A DNA stretch of 50,866 nt from Secundilactobacillus folii (GCF_009720675.1 NZ_WNJO01000014.1:1-50866); one strand, 5' to 3'. Shown: positions 10,967 to 20,543, counted from the stretch's first letter. A program made the numbers and translations. Notes: generated from the letters alone by a model not told the origin.

Positions 10967-12058
10967 TTATTTAGCTGATTTAGCTTTTTTAGCATCTTTA
11001 TCAGGCGTATCGATATCTAACGTCTCCACGTCTTTTTCTGATGGTATGTTAGCGTCATCTTCCGCATCCCCATCCATGTTATAGGCTTTACGAACCTTAG
11101 TCCGAATTTCATCCATAACATCTTGATGTTCTGCAAGGTAAGACTTCGCGTTTTCACGTCCCTGACCAATCCGGTCATCACCATAAGAATACCATGAACC
11201 GGACTTATTGATAATATCCTTATCAACGGCCATATCAACGAGCTCACCAGTTTGAGAAATTCCAGTACCGTACATAATATCAACTTCAGCACGCTTAAAT
11301 GGCGGCGCAACCTTGTTCTTCACGACTTTGATACGAACACGGTTACCAATAATATCAGTACCTTCTTTGATCTGCTCAGCTCGCCGAACCTCCAAACGAA
11401 TCGTGGCGTAGAATTTCAAAGCCCGACCACCAGGAGTTGTTTCAGGATTACCAAACATGACACCGACTTTTTCACGAATCTGATTGATAAAGATCGCAAT
11501 CGTTTTGGTTTTATTGATCGACCCTGAAAGTTTCCGCAGTGCTTGAGACATCAGTCGTGCTTGTAAACCAACGTGGGCGTCACCCATTTCACCGTCAATT
11601 TCAGCTCGTGGAACTAATGCAGCGACTGAATCAACAACTAGTAAATCAACGGCGCCACTGGCAACTAAAGCATCTGCAATTTCCAAGCCTTGTTCACCAG
11701 TATCTGGCTGGGACAACAGCAGATCATCGATGTTCACGCCTAAATGCGTGGCATAGGCTGGGTCCAAGGCATTTTCAGCATCGATATAGGCTGCCGTACC
11801 ACCCTCTTTTTGAACTTCTGCAACTGCGTGTAAAGCCACGGTCGTTTTACCAGAGCTTTCAGGTCCGTAAACTTCCACGATTCTACCCCGTGGATAGCCA
11901 CCCACACCCAGTGCGTTATCAAGTGCCAGTGAACCAGTGGAAATCGTTGAGATCTGAGTATCGGCCTTATCACCCATTCGCATGATCGAGCCCTTACCAA
12001 AGTTTTTTTCAATTTTCTTTAAAGCAGCGTCTAAAGCCGCTTTCCGTTCGTCAGCCAT
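10967..12058 (-). CDS. recA: Recombinase RecA
   Basis: Strand-exchange ATPase for homologous recombination and coprotease for LexA cleavage. Walker [10 protein letters not shown] is near residue 66, Walker [11 protein letters not shown] near 140, and the DNA-binding loop region [12 protein letters not shown]...[10 protein letters not shown] near 195-215. The C-terminus is the usual acidic, low-complexity tail. The reading frame is open upstream, but the family start MADERKAAL at 12058 follows GGAGGAACTAC, giving 363 residues. An SOS box and promoter lie directly upstream, next to the cinA stop. Confidence 0.98.
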   Translation of the reverse strand: MADERKAALDAALKKIEKNFGKGSIMRMGDKADTQISTISTGSLALDNALGVGGYPRGRIVEVYGPESSGKTTVALHAVAEVQKEGGTAAYIDAENALDPAYATHLGVNIDDLLLSQPDTGEQGLEIADALVASGAVDLLVVDSVAALVPRAEIDGEMGDAHVGLQARLMSQALRKLSGSINKTKTIAIFINQIREKVGVMFGNPETTPGGRALKFYATIRLEVRRAEQIKEGTDIIGNRVRIKVVKNKVAPPFKRAEVDIMYGTGISQTGELVDMAVDKDIINKSGSWYSYGDDRIGQGRENAKSYLAEHQDVMDEIRTKVRKAYNMDGDAEDDANIPSEKDVETLDIDTPDKDAKKAKSAK

Positions 12059-12091
12059 GTAGTTCCTCCTTAGTAGCCATTTGCAAATTAA

Positions 12092-12120
12092 ACTATACCT
12101 GTATTGAAGTGAAAATGCAA
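12092..12120 (-). promoter_or_regulatory. Promoter of recA
   Basis: Minus strand TTGCAT (12120-12115), 17 nt, TATAGT (12097-12092), about 34 bases upstream of the recA start. It lets recA be induced independently of the cinA read-through. Confidence 0.7.
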
Positions 12121-12128
12121 GCAAAAAT

Positions 12129-12142
12129 AGAACAAAGGTTCG
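12129..12142 (-). promoter_or_regulatory. LexA (SOS) box of recA
   Basis: The minus strand reads CGAACCTTTGTTCT, matching the Gram-positive LexA/DinR consensus CGAAC-N4-GTTC, 8 bases upstream of the recA -35. It is also only 5 bases from the cinA stop codon. DNA damage regulation of recA is the established role of such a site. Confidence 0.8.
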
Positions 12143-12147
12143 TACTT

Positions 12148-13395
12148 TTATTCTGCTGCTAAACGTTGCCGAATCAAATCAAGACCAGTCATGACACTTC
12201 GAGCACGAACTTGCTGTCTGCCATTAGTAAAATGAAACAAGAAAGCCTCTGGTTCCTGATCACGATACGCAATCCCGATCCAAACAGTACCCGCTGGCTG
12301 ACCTTCCAACTCATCGGGACCAGCCACACCCGTAAAGGAGACTGCAATATCCGTTTGCATTTTCGCCTTGGCCTGCTTTGCCATCCAAATGGCAGTCGCT
12401 TTACTGACCACTCCCTGAGTATCAATGACGTCGTTAGGGATCTCCAGCAACTGGTGTTTAGCCTCATTTGCGTAGGTCACAAAACCGCCGGGAAAGACCG
12501 CTGATACACCGGGCACACTGCCGATCGTACTTTGAAATTCTCCAGCTGTCAGACTTTCCGCTGCGGTAACAGACAGTTTTCGATCGATCAACTGATTAAT
12601 GACAACCTGAGTCAATGAATTATCGTCCCCATAACCATAGAAATATTGGCCATCACGCTTTAAAATTTTATCAACGGTTTGCTCAATGAGTTCATTTGCC
12701 CGCTGTTCATCCTGGGCAGCAGCGGTAACTCGAAGTGTGACCTCTGCCATTTTTGCATACGGTGCAATGGTTGGGTTGGTTTGGTGATCGATCAAATCAG
12801 CTAAGTCCGTCACCAATTTTGACTCACCAATTCCAATAAACCTTAACACCCTAGAGATAAATACGTGATTTGAATGCCCACGTTTTTTTAATTGCGGAAT
12901 TAATTCACGATCAATCATCATTAGGCACTCCGCTGGTGGACCCGGCAATAGGACATAACTAGGACCATCTTCGTTGACATACAGGTCCCCAACCGCAAAC
13001 CCGTTGTGATTGGTCAAACTGATTGCATGGTCGATCTTTAAGGCCTGCTTTAAATTATTAGCGGTCAGATTTCGCTTGGTTGTTGCAGCATAGGTATCGA
13101 TCTTATCCTTTGCCGGCTGGTCAGTTACGAGTGATTCCCCTAAATGACGCGCCACGATCTGCTTGGTTAAATCATCTTCAGTCGGACCCAATCCCCCAAT
13201 GGTCAACACTAGATCACTTCGCTTCTCAGCAACATTAAGCACCTTTTCCAGTCGTTCGGGATTATCCCCCACAACTGTCTGATAATAAACATTAACGCCG
13301 ATCTCAGCTAATTTTTGAGCTAAATAAGCGCCGTTTGTATTAGCAATTTGGCCCAACAATAATTCGGTTCCAACAGCAATAATTTCAGCATTCAA
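12148..13395 (-). CDS. cinA: Competence/damage-inducible protein CinA (nicotinamide-nucleotide amidase family)
   Basis: Two-domain CinA of 415 residues. The N-terminal MoaB/MogA-like domain begins [14 protein letters not shown] and contains [10 protein letters not shown] near residue 67. The C-terminal PncC-type domain contains AAESLTAGE near 281 and is associated with NMN deamidation in pyridine-nucleotide salvage. The start is a TTG (13395) with GGAGGA 8 bases upstream; no in-frame ATG fits. It sits between pgsA and recA, the order known in Bacillus and streptococci, where cinA and recA are coexpressed in competence. Confidence 0.94.
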   Translation of the reverse strand: MNAEIIAVGTELLLGQIANTNGAYLAQKLAEIGVNVYYQTVVGDNPERLEKVLNVAEKRSDLVLTIGGLGPTEDDLTKQIVARHLGESLVTDQPAKDKIDTYAATTKRNLTANNLKQALKIDHAISLTNHNGFAVGDLYVNEDGPSYVLLPGPPAECLMMIDRELIPQLKKRGHSNHVFISRVLRFIGIGESKLVTDLADLIDHQTNPTIAPYAKMAEVTLRVTAAAQDEQRANELIEQTVDKILKRDGQYFYGYGDDNSLTQVVINQLIDRKLSVTAAESLTAGEFQSTIGSVPGVSAVFPGGFVTYANEAKHQLLEIPNDVIDTQGVVSKATAIWMAKQAKAKMQTDIAVSFTGVAGPDELEGQPAGTVWIGIAYRDQEPEAFLFHFTNGRQQVRARSVMTGLDLIRQRLAAE

Positions 13396-13468
13396 TACAC
13401 ATTCCTCCAGTAATGATCAATTTTAACGAAAAGGGGGGCACCCTTCCGAGTACTCCCTAAGATACTGC

Positions 13469-14056
13469 TTATTCATGAACGGATTCTGAAAAGACCCCAC
13501 GACTCTTGACAAAATAGTCAATTCCCGAATAAATCGTAAAGATCAGGCAGATATACAGTAAAATCGTACCTAACGGGAAATGCCAAATAGCAAAGAACGC
13601 ATTATTCAGCAGAAGAAAAATAATACTGAACATTTGCGACACCGTTTTGATCTTACCAGGCATTTTAGCGGCCATGACTTCACCGTTGGTTTCAACGATC
13701 AAGAGCCGCAAACCAGTTACGGCTAGTTCTCGACAAACAATGATTGCTACTACCCAAGCTGGTGCTAGTCCTTTTTCCACCAATAAAACAAACGCGGTCA
13801 TCACAATCATTTTATCAGCGAGTGGATCAGCAAACTTACCAAAGTTAGTAATCAGATGACGTCGACGGGCAATTTGCCCATCCAAAAAATCGGTCGCTGT
13901 CGCCACGGCAAAAATCAAAGCGGCAACAATCTGTGTGACAGGAATCCTAGTCGAAAGCCAAACAACAGAGCCCCAGTTCATTGGAACTGCAAGGACTAGG
14001 AGAAAGATTGGAATTAAAATGATCCTCCCAACGGTTAATTTATTTGGTAAATTCAA
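13469..14056 (-). CDS. pgsA: CDP-diacylglycerol-glycerol-3-phosphate 3-phosphatidyltransferase
   Basis: Membrane enzyme making phosphatidylglycerolphosphate, the precursor of phosphatidylglycerol, which in turn feeds lipoteichoic acid synthesis by LtaS. The CDP-alcohol phosphotransferase signature is intact: TDFLDGQIAR followed by GKFADPLADK. Four to five hydrophobic segments are visible. A GTG at 14065 would give 198 residues, but the TTG at 14056 yields the usual family start MNLPNKLT with AGGGGTGG upstream, so I annotate 195 residues. It follows rodZ and precedes cinA. Confidence 0.94.
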   Translation of the reverse strand: MNLPNKLTVGRIILIPIFLLVLAVPMNWGSVVWLSTRIPVTQIVAALIFAVATATDFLDGQIARRRHLITNFGKFADPLADKMIVMTAFVLLVEKGLAPAWVVAIIVCRELAVTGLRLLIVETNGEVMAAKMPGKIKTVSQMFSIIFLLLNNAFFAIWHFPLGTILLYICLIFTIYSGIDYFVKSRGVFSESVHE

Positions 14057-14092
14057 AGCTGCCACCCCTAAACATTTCTTTTATCTTTTTAG

Positions 14093-14117
14093 AAAAGGCA
14101 AGCCCTTAGGCTCACCT
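14093..14117 (-). terminator. Weak hairpin between rodZ and pgsA
   Basis: On the minus RNA an 8-bp stem including G-U pairs is followed by TTTT. The pgsA start is only 37 bases further, so it may attenuate rather than end transcription. Confidence 0.4.
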
Positions 14118-14123
14118 CTACAA

Positions 14124-15089
14124 CTACTTAAATTGAACCACAATGTTTTGAACTTGTGACGTGGTCGTTGATGACGTAGAACTTGCACTGGTTCCATTTG
14201 CCGTTCCAGTAGTCGTGGAACTGCTGCCGGTCGTTGTCGAAGAAGCGGTTGTGGCTGAACTAGTGGCCGTTGAAATCGGTAATTGCTTACCGCCGATTGA
14301 AATTTTGGTCACAGGTGCATTACCTAAATTAATATTAACCGAGGTTGCACTCGAGCTCAGCTTAACCGTCTTTACCTGCGAAGCCGGCAGTGTGCCCTGA
14401 TAAACCGACGATCCAGCCGAAGTGACGGCCACCCAAGCACTCGAAGAAGTCCTAATCTTCAGCGTCTTAGTCTTCGGTGCATTAGTCATGGTATAGGTCG
14501 TCGTCGAGCCAGAAGTTGAAACCTTACTGAAACTAGCTTTAGAAGCCTTAGTAGAGGCCTTAGTGGCCTTCTTACTCGAACTGCTTGCCTGTGAACTGGA
14601 CTTAGCACTACTGCCAGAAACGGAAACGGAACTGCTATCAACATTTTGCGAGCTACTGCTCGACTGTGAATTCCTGGTGCTAGCATACCAGATACCAATG
14701 AGCACTGCAACGACCACGACCACGGCAGCAACAATCGGTACCTGCCGCCTGATTCGAGCAGTTCGATCATCCACTTTGCGCTGTGCCGAACGTGTTGATG
14801 GATTGTCCTCATTCACGCGGTCAACGTACTCCTGGGTCTTGGTACTTGGCAGTTGATCACTGTATTCTTCCAGTAAATCATTACCATCTAGACCAACTGT
14901 TTCAGCGTACTGTTTGATAAATGCACGGACATAAAAGTCGCCGGGAAGATCCGAAAAATTACCGTCTTCAATCGCAATCAGGTAACGTTTTTGAATCTTG
15001 GTCGTTTGTTGCAGGTCGTCTAAGGTATAACCTTTAGCGATTCGGGCGTCACGTAACGTTTCGCCAATTGACTTAGTATTTTCACTCAT
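14124..15089 (-). CDS. rodZ: RodZ-like cytoskeletal membrane protein (HTH, TM, DUF4115)
   Basis: A bitopic protein that ties MreB filaments to the envelope machinery. Residues 5-80 form a Cro/C1-type helix-turn-helix (IGETLRDARIAKGYTLDDL). One transmembrane helix lies at about 118-136, after a basic stretch RIRRQ. Outside the membrane come a Ser/Lys-rich linker (140-180), a DUF4115-like beta domain (about 183-272) and an extreme Ser/Thr tail (273-310) ending QNIVVQFK. Start ATG has GGTGGAG upstream. Its own promoter lies in the 105-base gap after ymfH. Confidence 0.88.
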   Translation of the reverse strand: MSENTKSIGETLRDARIAKGYTLDDLQQTTKIQKRYLIAIEDGNFSDLPGDFYVRAFIKQYAETVGLDGNDLLEEYSDQLPSTKTQEYVDRVNEDNPSTRSAQRKVDDRTARIRRQVPIVAAVVVVVAVLIGIWYASTRNSQSSSSSQNVDSSSVSVSGSSAKSSSQASSSSKKATKASTKASKASFSKVSTSGSTTTYTMTNAPKTKTLKIRTSSSAWVAVTSAGSSVYQGTLPASQVKTVKLSSSATSVNINLGNAPVTKISIGGKQLPISTATSSATTASSTTTGSSSTTTGTANGTSASSTSSTTTSQVQNIVVQFK

Positions 15090-15129
15090 AAATATTTCTC
15101 CACCTATAAAATCTGTTTATTTCAGTCTT

Positions 15130-15158
15130 AGTATAGCATAGGTCTGACCCTGATTTAA
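15130..15158 (-). promoter_or_regulatory. Promoter of rodZ-pgsA-cinA
   Basis: Minus strand TTAAAT (15158-15153), 17 nt, TATACT (15135-15130) with TGC directly before the -10 (extended -10). Confidence 0.6.
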
Positions 15159-15194
15159 CGATGAATTGAATCGCAACATCTTTTTAATGGTTTC

Positions 15195-16481
15195 TTAATT
15201 ACCGGCTAGAATTTCCTGTCGACTGATCGTAGCAGCCTCTAAAAAGTGACTCATCGTGTCGATCACATCTTCCAGTGTCAGAGAATTGATGACTTTGACC
15301 TCGTCAAATAAACTTGCCGGTGCATAAAGTTGGTCATCAAACTGATTGGCGATCGCTTCAAGGGAATTAAATGAAGTTAGCGTATTGCCAATAGCTTCTC
15401 TGCGAACCGCTTCAAAACGATTGCTGGCACGCTGCAGCTTCTCTGTGAAACCCTTCAAGATTGATAAAATTGCCTCTTCAAAGGCCTGTGGATCCTCGGC
15501 TTCACCCGCCATGATCACGTGGTGGGCATCCCTTTGAATCTCAATATTATAACCAAAACTGTCATCAATCACGCCCTGATCATAGAGTTTTAAAAAGTCG
15601 GGTGCTGTTTCTCCCAATAAGAGTGTGAATCCAAGTGATAGCGCATCTTCGTATTTTAAACGCTCTAACCCAGTTGGCAAAGAATCGAAACCACGTAGAC
15701 CAATGGTGGCCTTGGAACGTTCTACCGGCATGTTCAAAATTCGGTGAGAAATAACTTTCGAGGATGCTGCTGGCAAGATTCTCTGAATAACTGCTGGTTT
15801 AGCAAACTGCTTTGCCGCTTGATTTTCTCGAATCCAGTCTAACGTTTCATCTGGCACTAATTTACCAACCACAAATAAGCTCATGTTGCTTGGATGATAA
15901 AAGGTTTTGTGTGCTAGGTAGAGGTCATCGGCCGTAATTTTATCGATTGAGCTGATCGTTCCTGCAATATCATCTGCCAATGGCTGACCGGGATAAAGGT
16001 TAGCAATCGTGCCAAAGTAAGCCCGTGAATTAGGATCGTCATCGTACATTTGAATCTCCTGGCCGATGATTCCCTTTTCCTTATTAACAGTCTGAGCTGT
16101 AAAGTAAGGATCTTGAACAAAGTCAAGCAACGTCACTAAATTATCCTTCAAGTGATGAGTGGCTGAAAAGAGATAACTCGTGTGTGTAAAACTGGTAAAT
16201 GCGTTGGAGCTCGCGCCAAAATGCGCAAACGTATCAAATGCATCGTGGTCGGCTTTCTCAAACATCTTGTGTTCCAAAAAGTGGGCAATACCCGCCGGTT
16301 GAGTCACCGGTTTGGTTTCACCCAAGGGAACAAAGGACTGGTCAACGGAACCATAATCGGTCGTCATAACTGCGTAGGTTTTATGAAAGCCCTTTTTGGG
16401 TAACAAATAGACCCGCAAACCATTGGCTAAGGTTTCGGAATAGAGGGTCTCACCTAACTCTGAATAGTGCTGCTGTTTCAT
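15195..16481 (-). CDS. ymfH: M16-family zinc peptidase (YmfH-like)
   Basis: A 428-residue pitrilysin-type metallopeptidase subunit. The inverted zinc motif HFLEH is present at residues 67-71, with a downstream acidic EKGIIGQEI region near 140 supplying the third ligand. M16 enzymes act as two-part clams, so this active half probably pairs with the product of the adjoining ymfF. Its ATG overlaps the ymfF stop by 4 bases (ATGA), implying translational coupling. The substrate is unknown; genes of this pair are linked to peptide processing in Gram-positives. Confidence 0.88.
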   Translation of the reverse strand: MKQQHYSELGETLYSETLANGLRVYLLPKKGFHKTYAVMTTDYGSVDQSFVPLGETKPVTQPAGIAHFLEHKMFEKADHDAFDTFAHFGASSNAFTSFTHTSYLFSATHHLKDNLVTLLDFVQDPYFTAQTVNKEKGIIGQEIQMYDDDPNSRAYFGTIANLYPGQPLADDIAGTISSIDKITADDLYLAHKTFYHPSNMSLFVVGKLVPDETLDWIRENQAAKQFAKPAVIQRILPAASSKVISHRILNMPVERSKATIGLRGFDSLPTGLERLKYEDALSLGFTLLLGETAPDFLKLYDQGVIDDSFGYNIEIQRDAHHVIMAGEAEDPQAFEEAILSILKGFTEKLQRASNRFEAVRREAIGNTLTSFNSLEAIANQFDDQLYAPASLFDEVKVINSLTLEDVIDTMSHFLEAATISRQEILAGN

Positions 16482-17737
16482 TTGAGATCCTCTCCCTTCA
16501 AAAAATAAACCGCTTGTAACCGGACTTGTCTTGCAATGGCAGCTACCTCAGCCGGCGTGACTTGTTTGACCTTAGCAACCCACTCTTTCGCACTCACAGT
16601 TTGCCGTACTAAATGATCTAACATTGAATGATTCACCAAGGCGCGTTGAGAATCAAGGCGCGACTCCCTAGCGTTGATCAAGCTGGCGACCACTTGGTTA
16701 AAGACCTCATCACTAAACTCACCCTTGCTGATTGCAACCAACTGTTCGTCAATGAGTTGCTTGACAACGGCTTCTTTTGACTGGTCGATACCGGCTTGAA
16801 CGAGCAGTGTGCCCGTAAAACCGTCAAAACGACTGGAGGCGTAATAGGCTAAACTATTTTTCTCACGAACGTTTTTAAACAGCATCGAGATTGGTGTGCC
16901 ACCAAAGAGACCGTTAAAAACTAGGGCTTGGTAAAACCTTTCATCACGGTAATAGACTGGCAATCGATAGGCTAAATTCAACTTAGATTGCTGCAACTTC
17001 TGACTTTCAGTAGCCGTTTCAACGGCGGTAACCGGTCGCTGAAAAATTGGATTTTCAATCTGCTCCTGGCGGTCGGTCAGTCCCCACTTTGATAGGGCAA
17101 AAGCCACCGCCTTTTCGTCGACATCACCGGCGACTGTGATCTGAATCTGGTCATGCGCTAATAAAGTTTGGTAATCGCGATAAAGGTCTGAACCGTTAAT
17201 TCCTAAAATAGAGGCTTCATCACCATACAAACTAGTCGCAAAAAAAGGCTGACCCTTAAAATACAGCGCATTCAATTGTTGTTCGGCATAGTACTGTTTA
17301 TCATCGTTTAACGACCTCAAATAAGCAATTAGATTTTGCTTTTGACGGTTAAAGGTCTCCGGATCAAAGGCGCGATCCTTTACTAACGGCTGATAAATGA
17401 CACTCTGCATGAAGTCAATCATTTCATTAAGCAGGGAATGACCGCCAATAAAGTGGTCATTGATAATAGTACTTGAAAAACGAAGTCCCTCAGCTTTGCC
17501 ATAGCGAAAAACGTTAACCCCAAAGCTGGCACCGTACATCATTGATAATTTTTCGGCCATCGCTGTTTGGGTCGGATATTGCGCGCTGCTAGTCTCTAAT
17601 AGCTGTGCTAAAAGAATGCGATTAGATAGTTCTGGGGCGGAACCTGGTACTAAGAAATCGACAGTCATACTGATTGTTTTAAATTGGGTCGTTGGCATCA
17701 CATTAAGCCATACACCCTTAGCTAATTGCTTTGGCAA
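16478..17737 (-). CDS. ymfF: M16-family peptidase-like protein, non-catalytic partner (YmfF-like)
   Basis: A 419-residue M16 homologue. The region where HxxEH should occur reads LLAQLLETSSAQYP, so the zinc site is absent and the protein is expected to be the inactive half of a heterodimer with YmfH. The C-terminal half keeps the typical TPISMLFKNVREKNSLAYYASS motif of M16 inactive subunits. The start is TTG with GGAGGG 7 bases upstream. It heads the operon, divergent from the aspartokinase gene; TATAAT at 17771-17766 (minus) is a possible -10, but no good -35 is seen. Confidence 0.86.
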   Translation of the reverse strand: MPKQLAKGVWLNVMPTTQFKTISMTVDFLVPGSAPELSNRILLAQLLETSSAQYPTQTAMAEKLSMMYGASFGVNVFRYGKAEGLRFSSTIINDHFIGGHSLLNEMIDFMQSVIYQPLVKDRAFDPETFNRQKQNLIAYLRSLNDDKQYYAEQQLNALYFKGQPFFATSLYGDEASILGINGSDLYRDYQTLLAHDQIQITVAGDVDEKAVAFALSKWGLTDRQEQIENPIFQRPVTAVETATESQKLQQSKLNLAYRLPVYYRDERFYQALVFNGLFGGTPISMLFKNVREKNSLAYYASSRFDGFTGTLLVQAGIDQSKEAVVKQLIDEQLVAISKGEFSDEVFNQVVASLINARESRLDSQRALVNHSMLDHLVRQTVSAKEWVAKVKQVTPAEVAAIARQVRLQAVYFLKGEDLK

Positions 17738-17944
17738 TTTTTGCCCTCCTCTTAAACATTACCAAATTATATTAGATGATTTAGAAACAAAACGCTACCC
17801 CTTTGATTTGAAAAATAACAAATATATTCAGTTTAAGCCTAATTTTCAAAAAGAATGACCAGTTTAACGAATACTGAGGATTATCTCATTTTCTAAAAGT
17901 CTGTTAGCCCCTTGTTTTTCAACCTAAAATCCAATTGTAGCAAC

Positions 17945-17974
17945 TTGCAATTTAACTGGTTTCTTTGCTATTCT
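17945..17974 (+). promoter_or_regulatory. Candidate promoter of the aspartokinase gene
   Basis: TTGCAA (17945-17950), 18 nt, TATTCT (17969-17974), 35 bases upstream of the start. I see no lysine riboswitch or T-box here. Confidence 0.4.
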
Positions 17975-18008
17975 TAATGTCAAGGTTACCATCTAGGAGG
18001 AAATTTTA

Positions 18009-19364
18009 ATGAAAGTCGTTAAGTTTGGGGGCAGTTCCCTCGCAAATGCCGCTCAAGTGAGCAAGGTAGTTAGTATAATCAAATCTGATCAAGCCCGGCG
18101 ATTTGTTATCGTATCTGCTCCTGGCAAACGTTTTGACGGTGATATCAAGGTCACTGACCTTTTAATTCAGTACGCAAATGCCACTTTGAAGCAACAGCCT
18201 ACAGAAACGATCACCGGTCAAATCATTGCCCGCTACGACGAGATAGCAACGGCCTTTAATTTACCTGCTTCAGTGATTGAGGGCATTAAACAGACCATTC
18301 TGTCACTGCCAGATCAAGAATACGAAGATGAAACCTACCTCATGGCCGCTTTTAAAGCTCACGGTGAAAAAATGAATGCTGTTCTCTTTGCTCAAGTTCT
18401 ACAGGCGTCAGGGGTTCGGGCAAAGTACTTAGATCCGCACGACGCTGGTCTGGTAGTGACCGATTCACCAAATGATGCCGAAATTGAGCCCAGCAGTTAT
18501 CAAAGAATCTATGCTTGGGCGGACAGTTCGGTAGTTCGGGTGATACCTGGCTTCTTTGGTTACAATACACAGGAGCAGATTTGCACATTTTCTCGTGGTG
18601 GTTCTGATATCACGGGTGCCATCATCGCTCGTGGCGTTCACGCCAGTCGCTACGAAAACTTTACCGATGTGGATGCCATTTACGCCGCTAATCCGCAGGT
18701 CGTCAGTCATCCGATTGCGATCCATAACATGACCTTCCGAGAAATGCGGGAACTAGCATACGCCGGCTTCTCTGTCTTTCATGATGAAGCCTTGATTCCC
18801 GCCATCCAAGGTGACATTCAGGTGGTAGTTAAAAACACCAATCATCCTAGTCAGCGCGGAACGTCGATCATGTCACACAAACGTGTTAATCCGGCCTACC
18901 CCGTTTCAGGAATCGCAAGTTCGCCTGGCTTTTGTGGGATCTACATTCGAAAATACATGCTGGACAAAAAAAGTGTCTCGCAAAAAATTCTCAAAGTTCT
19001 TGCTGAACATGATTTGTCTTATGAACATATGCCGTCTGGGATTGATGATTTGACGGTCATTATGCGTCAGGACCAATTAAACGCGGATATTGAAGAAACG
19101 TTGATTCGTGAATTGGTCATTGCACTGCGCCCCGACGAGATTCATATCACTCATGACTACGCCTTACTAATGGTCGTTGGCGAAGGAATGGCCAACCGCA
19201 CCGGAATTATGTCAAAAGCAACTGATGCTTTAGCACGGCAAAACGTGAAGCTAGTCATGGTAAACCAAGGCGCTTCGGAAATTTCGATGATGTTTGGGAT
19301 CAAGCAGGCTCATGCTGACGTAGCTGTCAGAGCGCTTTATGATACGTTCTTCCCAGATTTGTGA
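18009..19364 (+). CDS. Aspartate kinase (monofunctional, YclM/ThrD-like)
   Basis: Phosphorylates aspartate, the first step toward lysine, diaminopimelate, threonine and methionine. The kinase domain starts VVKFGGSSLANA and includes the FSRGGSDITGA aspartate-binding region near residue 198. The last 150 residues form tandem ACT domains (ASSPGFCGIYIRKYML, LLMVVGEGMANRTGIM) typical of feedback-regulated enzymes. With 451 residues it resembles the ~454-residue Bacillus isozyme III rather than the alpha/beta type with an internal start. GGAGGA precedes the ATG. It stands alone; no other pathway gene is in the window. Confidence 0.93.
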   Translation: MKVVKFGGSSLANAAQVSKVVSIIKSDQARRFVIVSAPGKRFDGDIKVTDLLIQYANATLKQQPTETITGQIIARYDEIATAFNLPASVIEGIKQTILSLPDQEYEDETYLMAAFKAHGEKMNAVLFAQVLQASGVRAKYLDPHDAGLVVTDSPNDAEIEPSSYQRIYAWADSSVVRVIPGFFGYNTQEQICTFSRGGSDITGAIIARGVHASRYENFTDVDAIYAANPQVVSHPIAIHNMTFREMRELAYAGFSVFHDEALIPAIQGDIQVVVKNTNHPSQRGTSIMSHKRVNPAYPVSGIASSPGFCGIYIRKYMLDKKSVSQKILKVLAEHDLSYEHMPSGIDDLTVIMRQDQLNADIEETLIRELVIALRPDEIHITHDYALLMVVGEGMANRTGIMSKATDALARQNVKLVMVNQGASEISMMFGIKQAHADVAVRALYDTFFPDL

Positions 19365-19442
19365 TTTTTGTGGCGCAGGTTACTTTCTCCAAAACGATTC
19401 AAGTAAAAACAAAATCACTAAATTAAAAATACATTTAGAGGC

Positions 19443-19649
19443 TGGGATAAAAGTTAATATTGGTAAGTATCGCACTCCTTTTTAAACGCTGAGGTAGTTA
19501 CCGTGTTACTCAATCTCGAAACTGGACGTGGCCTAAACGGGCGTCAAAGCTCAGATCCCGGCCATGTATCAAAGAGCGCCGTAGATTCCAAAACAAGGAA
19601 TCCACGGCGCTCTTGATTACATTCTGGGATCTAATCGAGTTTTGTCCCA
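19443..19649. repeat. Palindromic intergenic element, copy 1 (207 bp)
   Basis: Bounded by short inverted ends (TGGGATAAAA at the left, TTTTGTCCCA at the right) with a central 18-bp hairpin (19572-19589 with 19597-19614, 7-nt loop). Its reverse complement matches 34542-34752 over the full length and part of 42084-42220. No coding capacity. It occupies most of the 315-base gap between two convergent genes and may act as a terminator for both. It resembles a MITE or REP-type element; no transposase partner is visible. Confidence 0.75.
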
Positions 19650-19679
19650 CGCTCTGAACGTATTTTGTGCTTTAAAGCT

Positions 19680-20528
19680 TTACTTATTCTGGAGTAAAGG
19701 TGAGTCGGCACTATTTCCAAACCATTTATGATTGATCTTAGCTAGGGTACCGTTCTTAGCCAGAATCTTTAACCCACGATTGATTTTTCGACGCATTGTA
19801 ACATCGGTTTTCCGCATCCCAACACCAAATTGTTCCTTTGGAAATGCCCCGTTAGTGATCTGGTATGCCTTGGGATTACTTTCATGGTTAACATAGTAAC
19901 CAGCGTATGTGGAGTCAATGATCATCCCTTGAATCCGCCCAGCATTAAGATCAATGAAGGCATTCGTAAATGAGTCGTAAAGTACTGGGGTGTTACCCTT
20001 AATGCGATCCTTTAATAATTTTGGATAGGTACTGATATCTTGAGCACCTGATGAACCGGCTTGGGCCCCCAATGTTTTCCCCTGCATATCGGCAAATGAA
20101 TTGATATGGTTCTTACGTAAGGTAACAAGGGTTTGGTCATTTTGTAGGTAAGTGTCACTAAAGGCGACCTTCTTTTCACGTTCCGGCGTCTTCGAATAAC
20201 CATTCCAGATCAAGTCGATCGTCCCATTATTAAGTTCAGTAGCGTTCATTGACCAATCAATCGACTGAAAGCTCACCCTGATCCCGTAGAGCTTGAAAAC
20301 GGCACGCGCTAAATCGACATCGTAACCAACTAATTTACCGCTCTTTTCGCGAAATCCCATGGGAACAAATGTATCGTCTAACCCAACGGTGACAAATCCC
20401 CGGTTCTTGATCCGTTCCCAATTATCAACGTGATTGGCTCGTTTGCCAATGCTAACACCGCCGCAGCCTGACAGTAGGGAGACGGTGCAGACCAGCATGA
20501 TCAGGACAAGCCAAATTTTCTTTTTCAT
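19680..20528 (-). CDS. Polar amino acid ABC transporter, substrate-binding lipoprotein
   Basis: A 282-residue family 3 solute-binding protein. The N-terminus is a lipoprotein signal peptide with lipobox LLSGC (Cys near 22), so it is anchored outside the membrane. The SBP_bac_3 signature follows (VTVGLDDTFVPMGFREKSGKLVGYDVDLA written in parts: DDTFVPMGF, GYDVDLARAV). GTG at 20534 is in frame, but GAGGAG lies 8 bases from the ATG at 20528, which I chose. It is the last gene of a permease-ATPase-binding protein operon behind a T-box. The amino acid cannot be read from the sequence. Confidence 0.9.
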   Translation of the reverse strand: MKKKIWLVLIMLVCTVSLLSGCGGVSIGKRANHVDNWERIKNRGFVTVGLDDTFVPMGFREKSGKLVGYDVDLARAVFKLYGIRVSFQSIDWSMNATELNNGTIDLIWNGYSKTPEREKKVAFSDTYLQNDQTLVTLRKNHINSFADMQGKTLGAQAGSSGAQDISTYPKLLKDRIKGNTPVLYDSFTNAFIDLNAGRIQGMIIDSTYAGYYVNHESNPKAYQITNGAFPKEQFGVGMRKTDVTMRRKINRGLKILAKNGTLAKINHKWFGNSADSPLLQNK

Positions 20529-20543
20529 GCTCACATCTCCTCA

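Noticed and set aside
14161-14400. Plus-strand open frame rich in Val/Glu/Leu opposite rodZ
   Set aside because: It is a shadow of the Ser/Thr repeat codons of rodZ on the other strand; no RBS.
16478-17737. ymfF as a broken peptidase gene because HxxEH is missing
   Set aside because: The frame is intact at full family length, and the inactive subunit of M16 pairs naturally lacks the motif.
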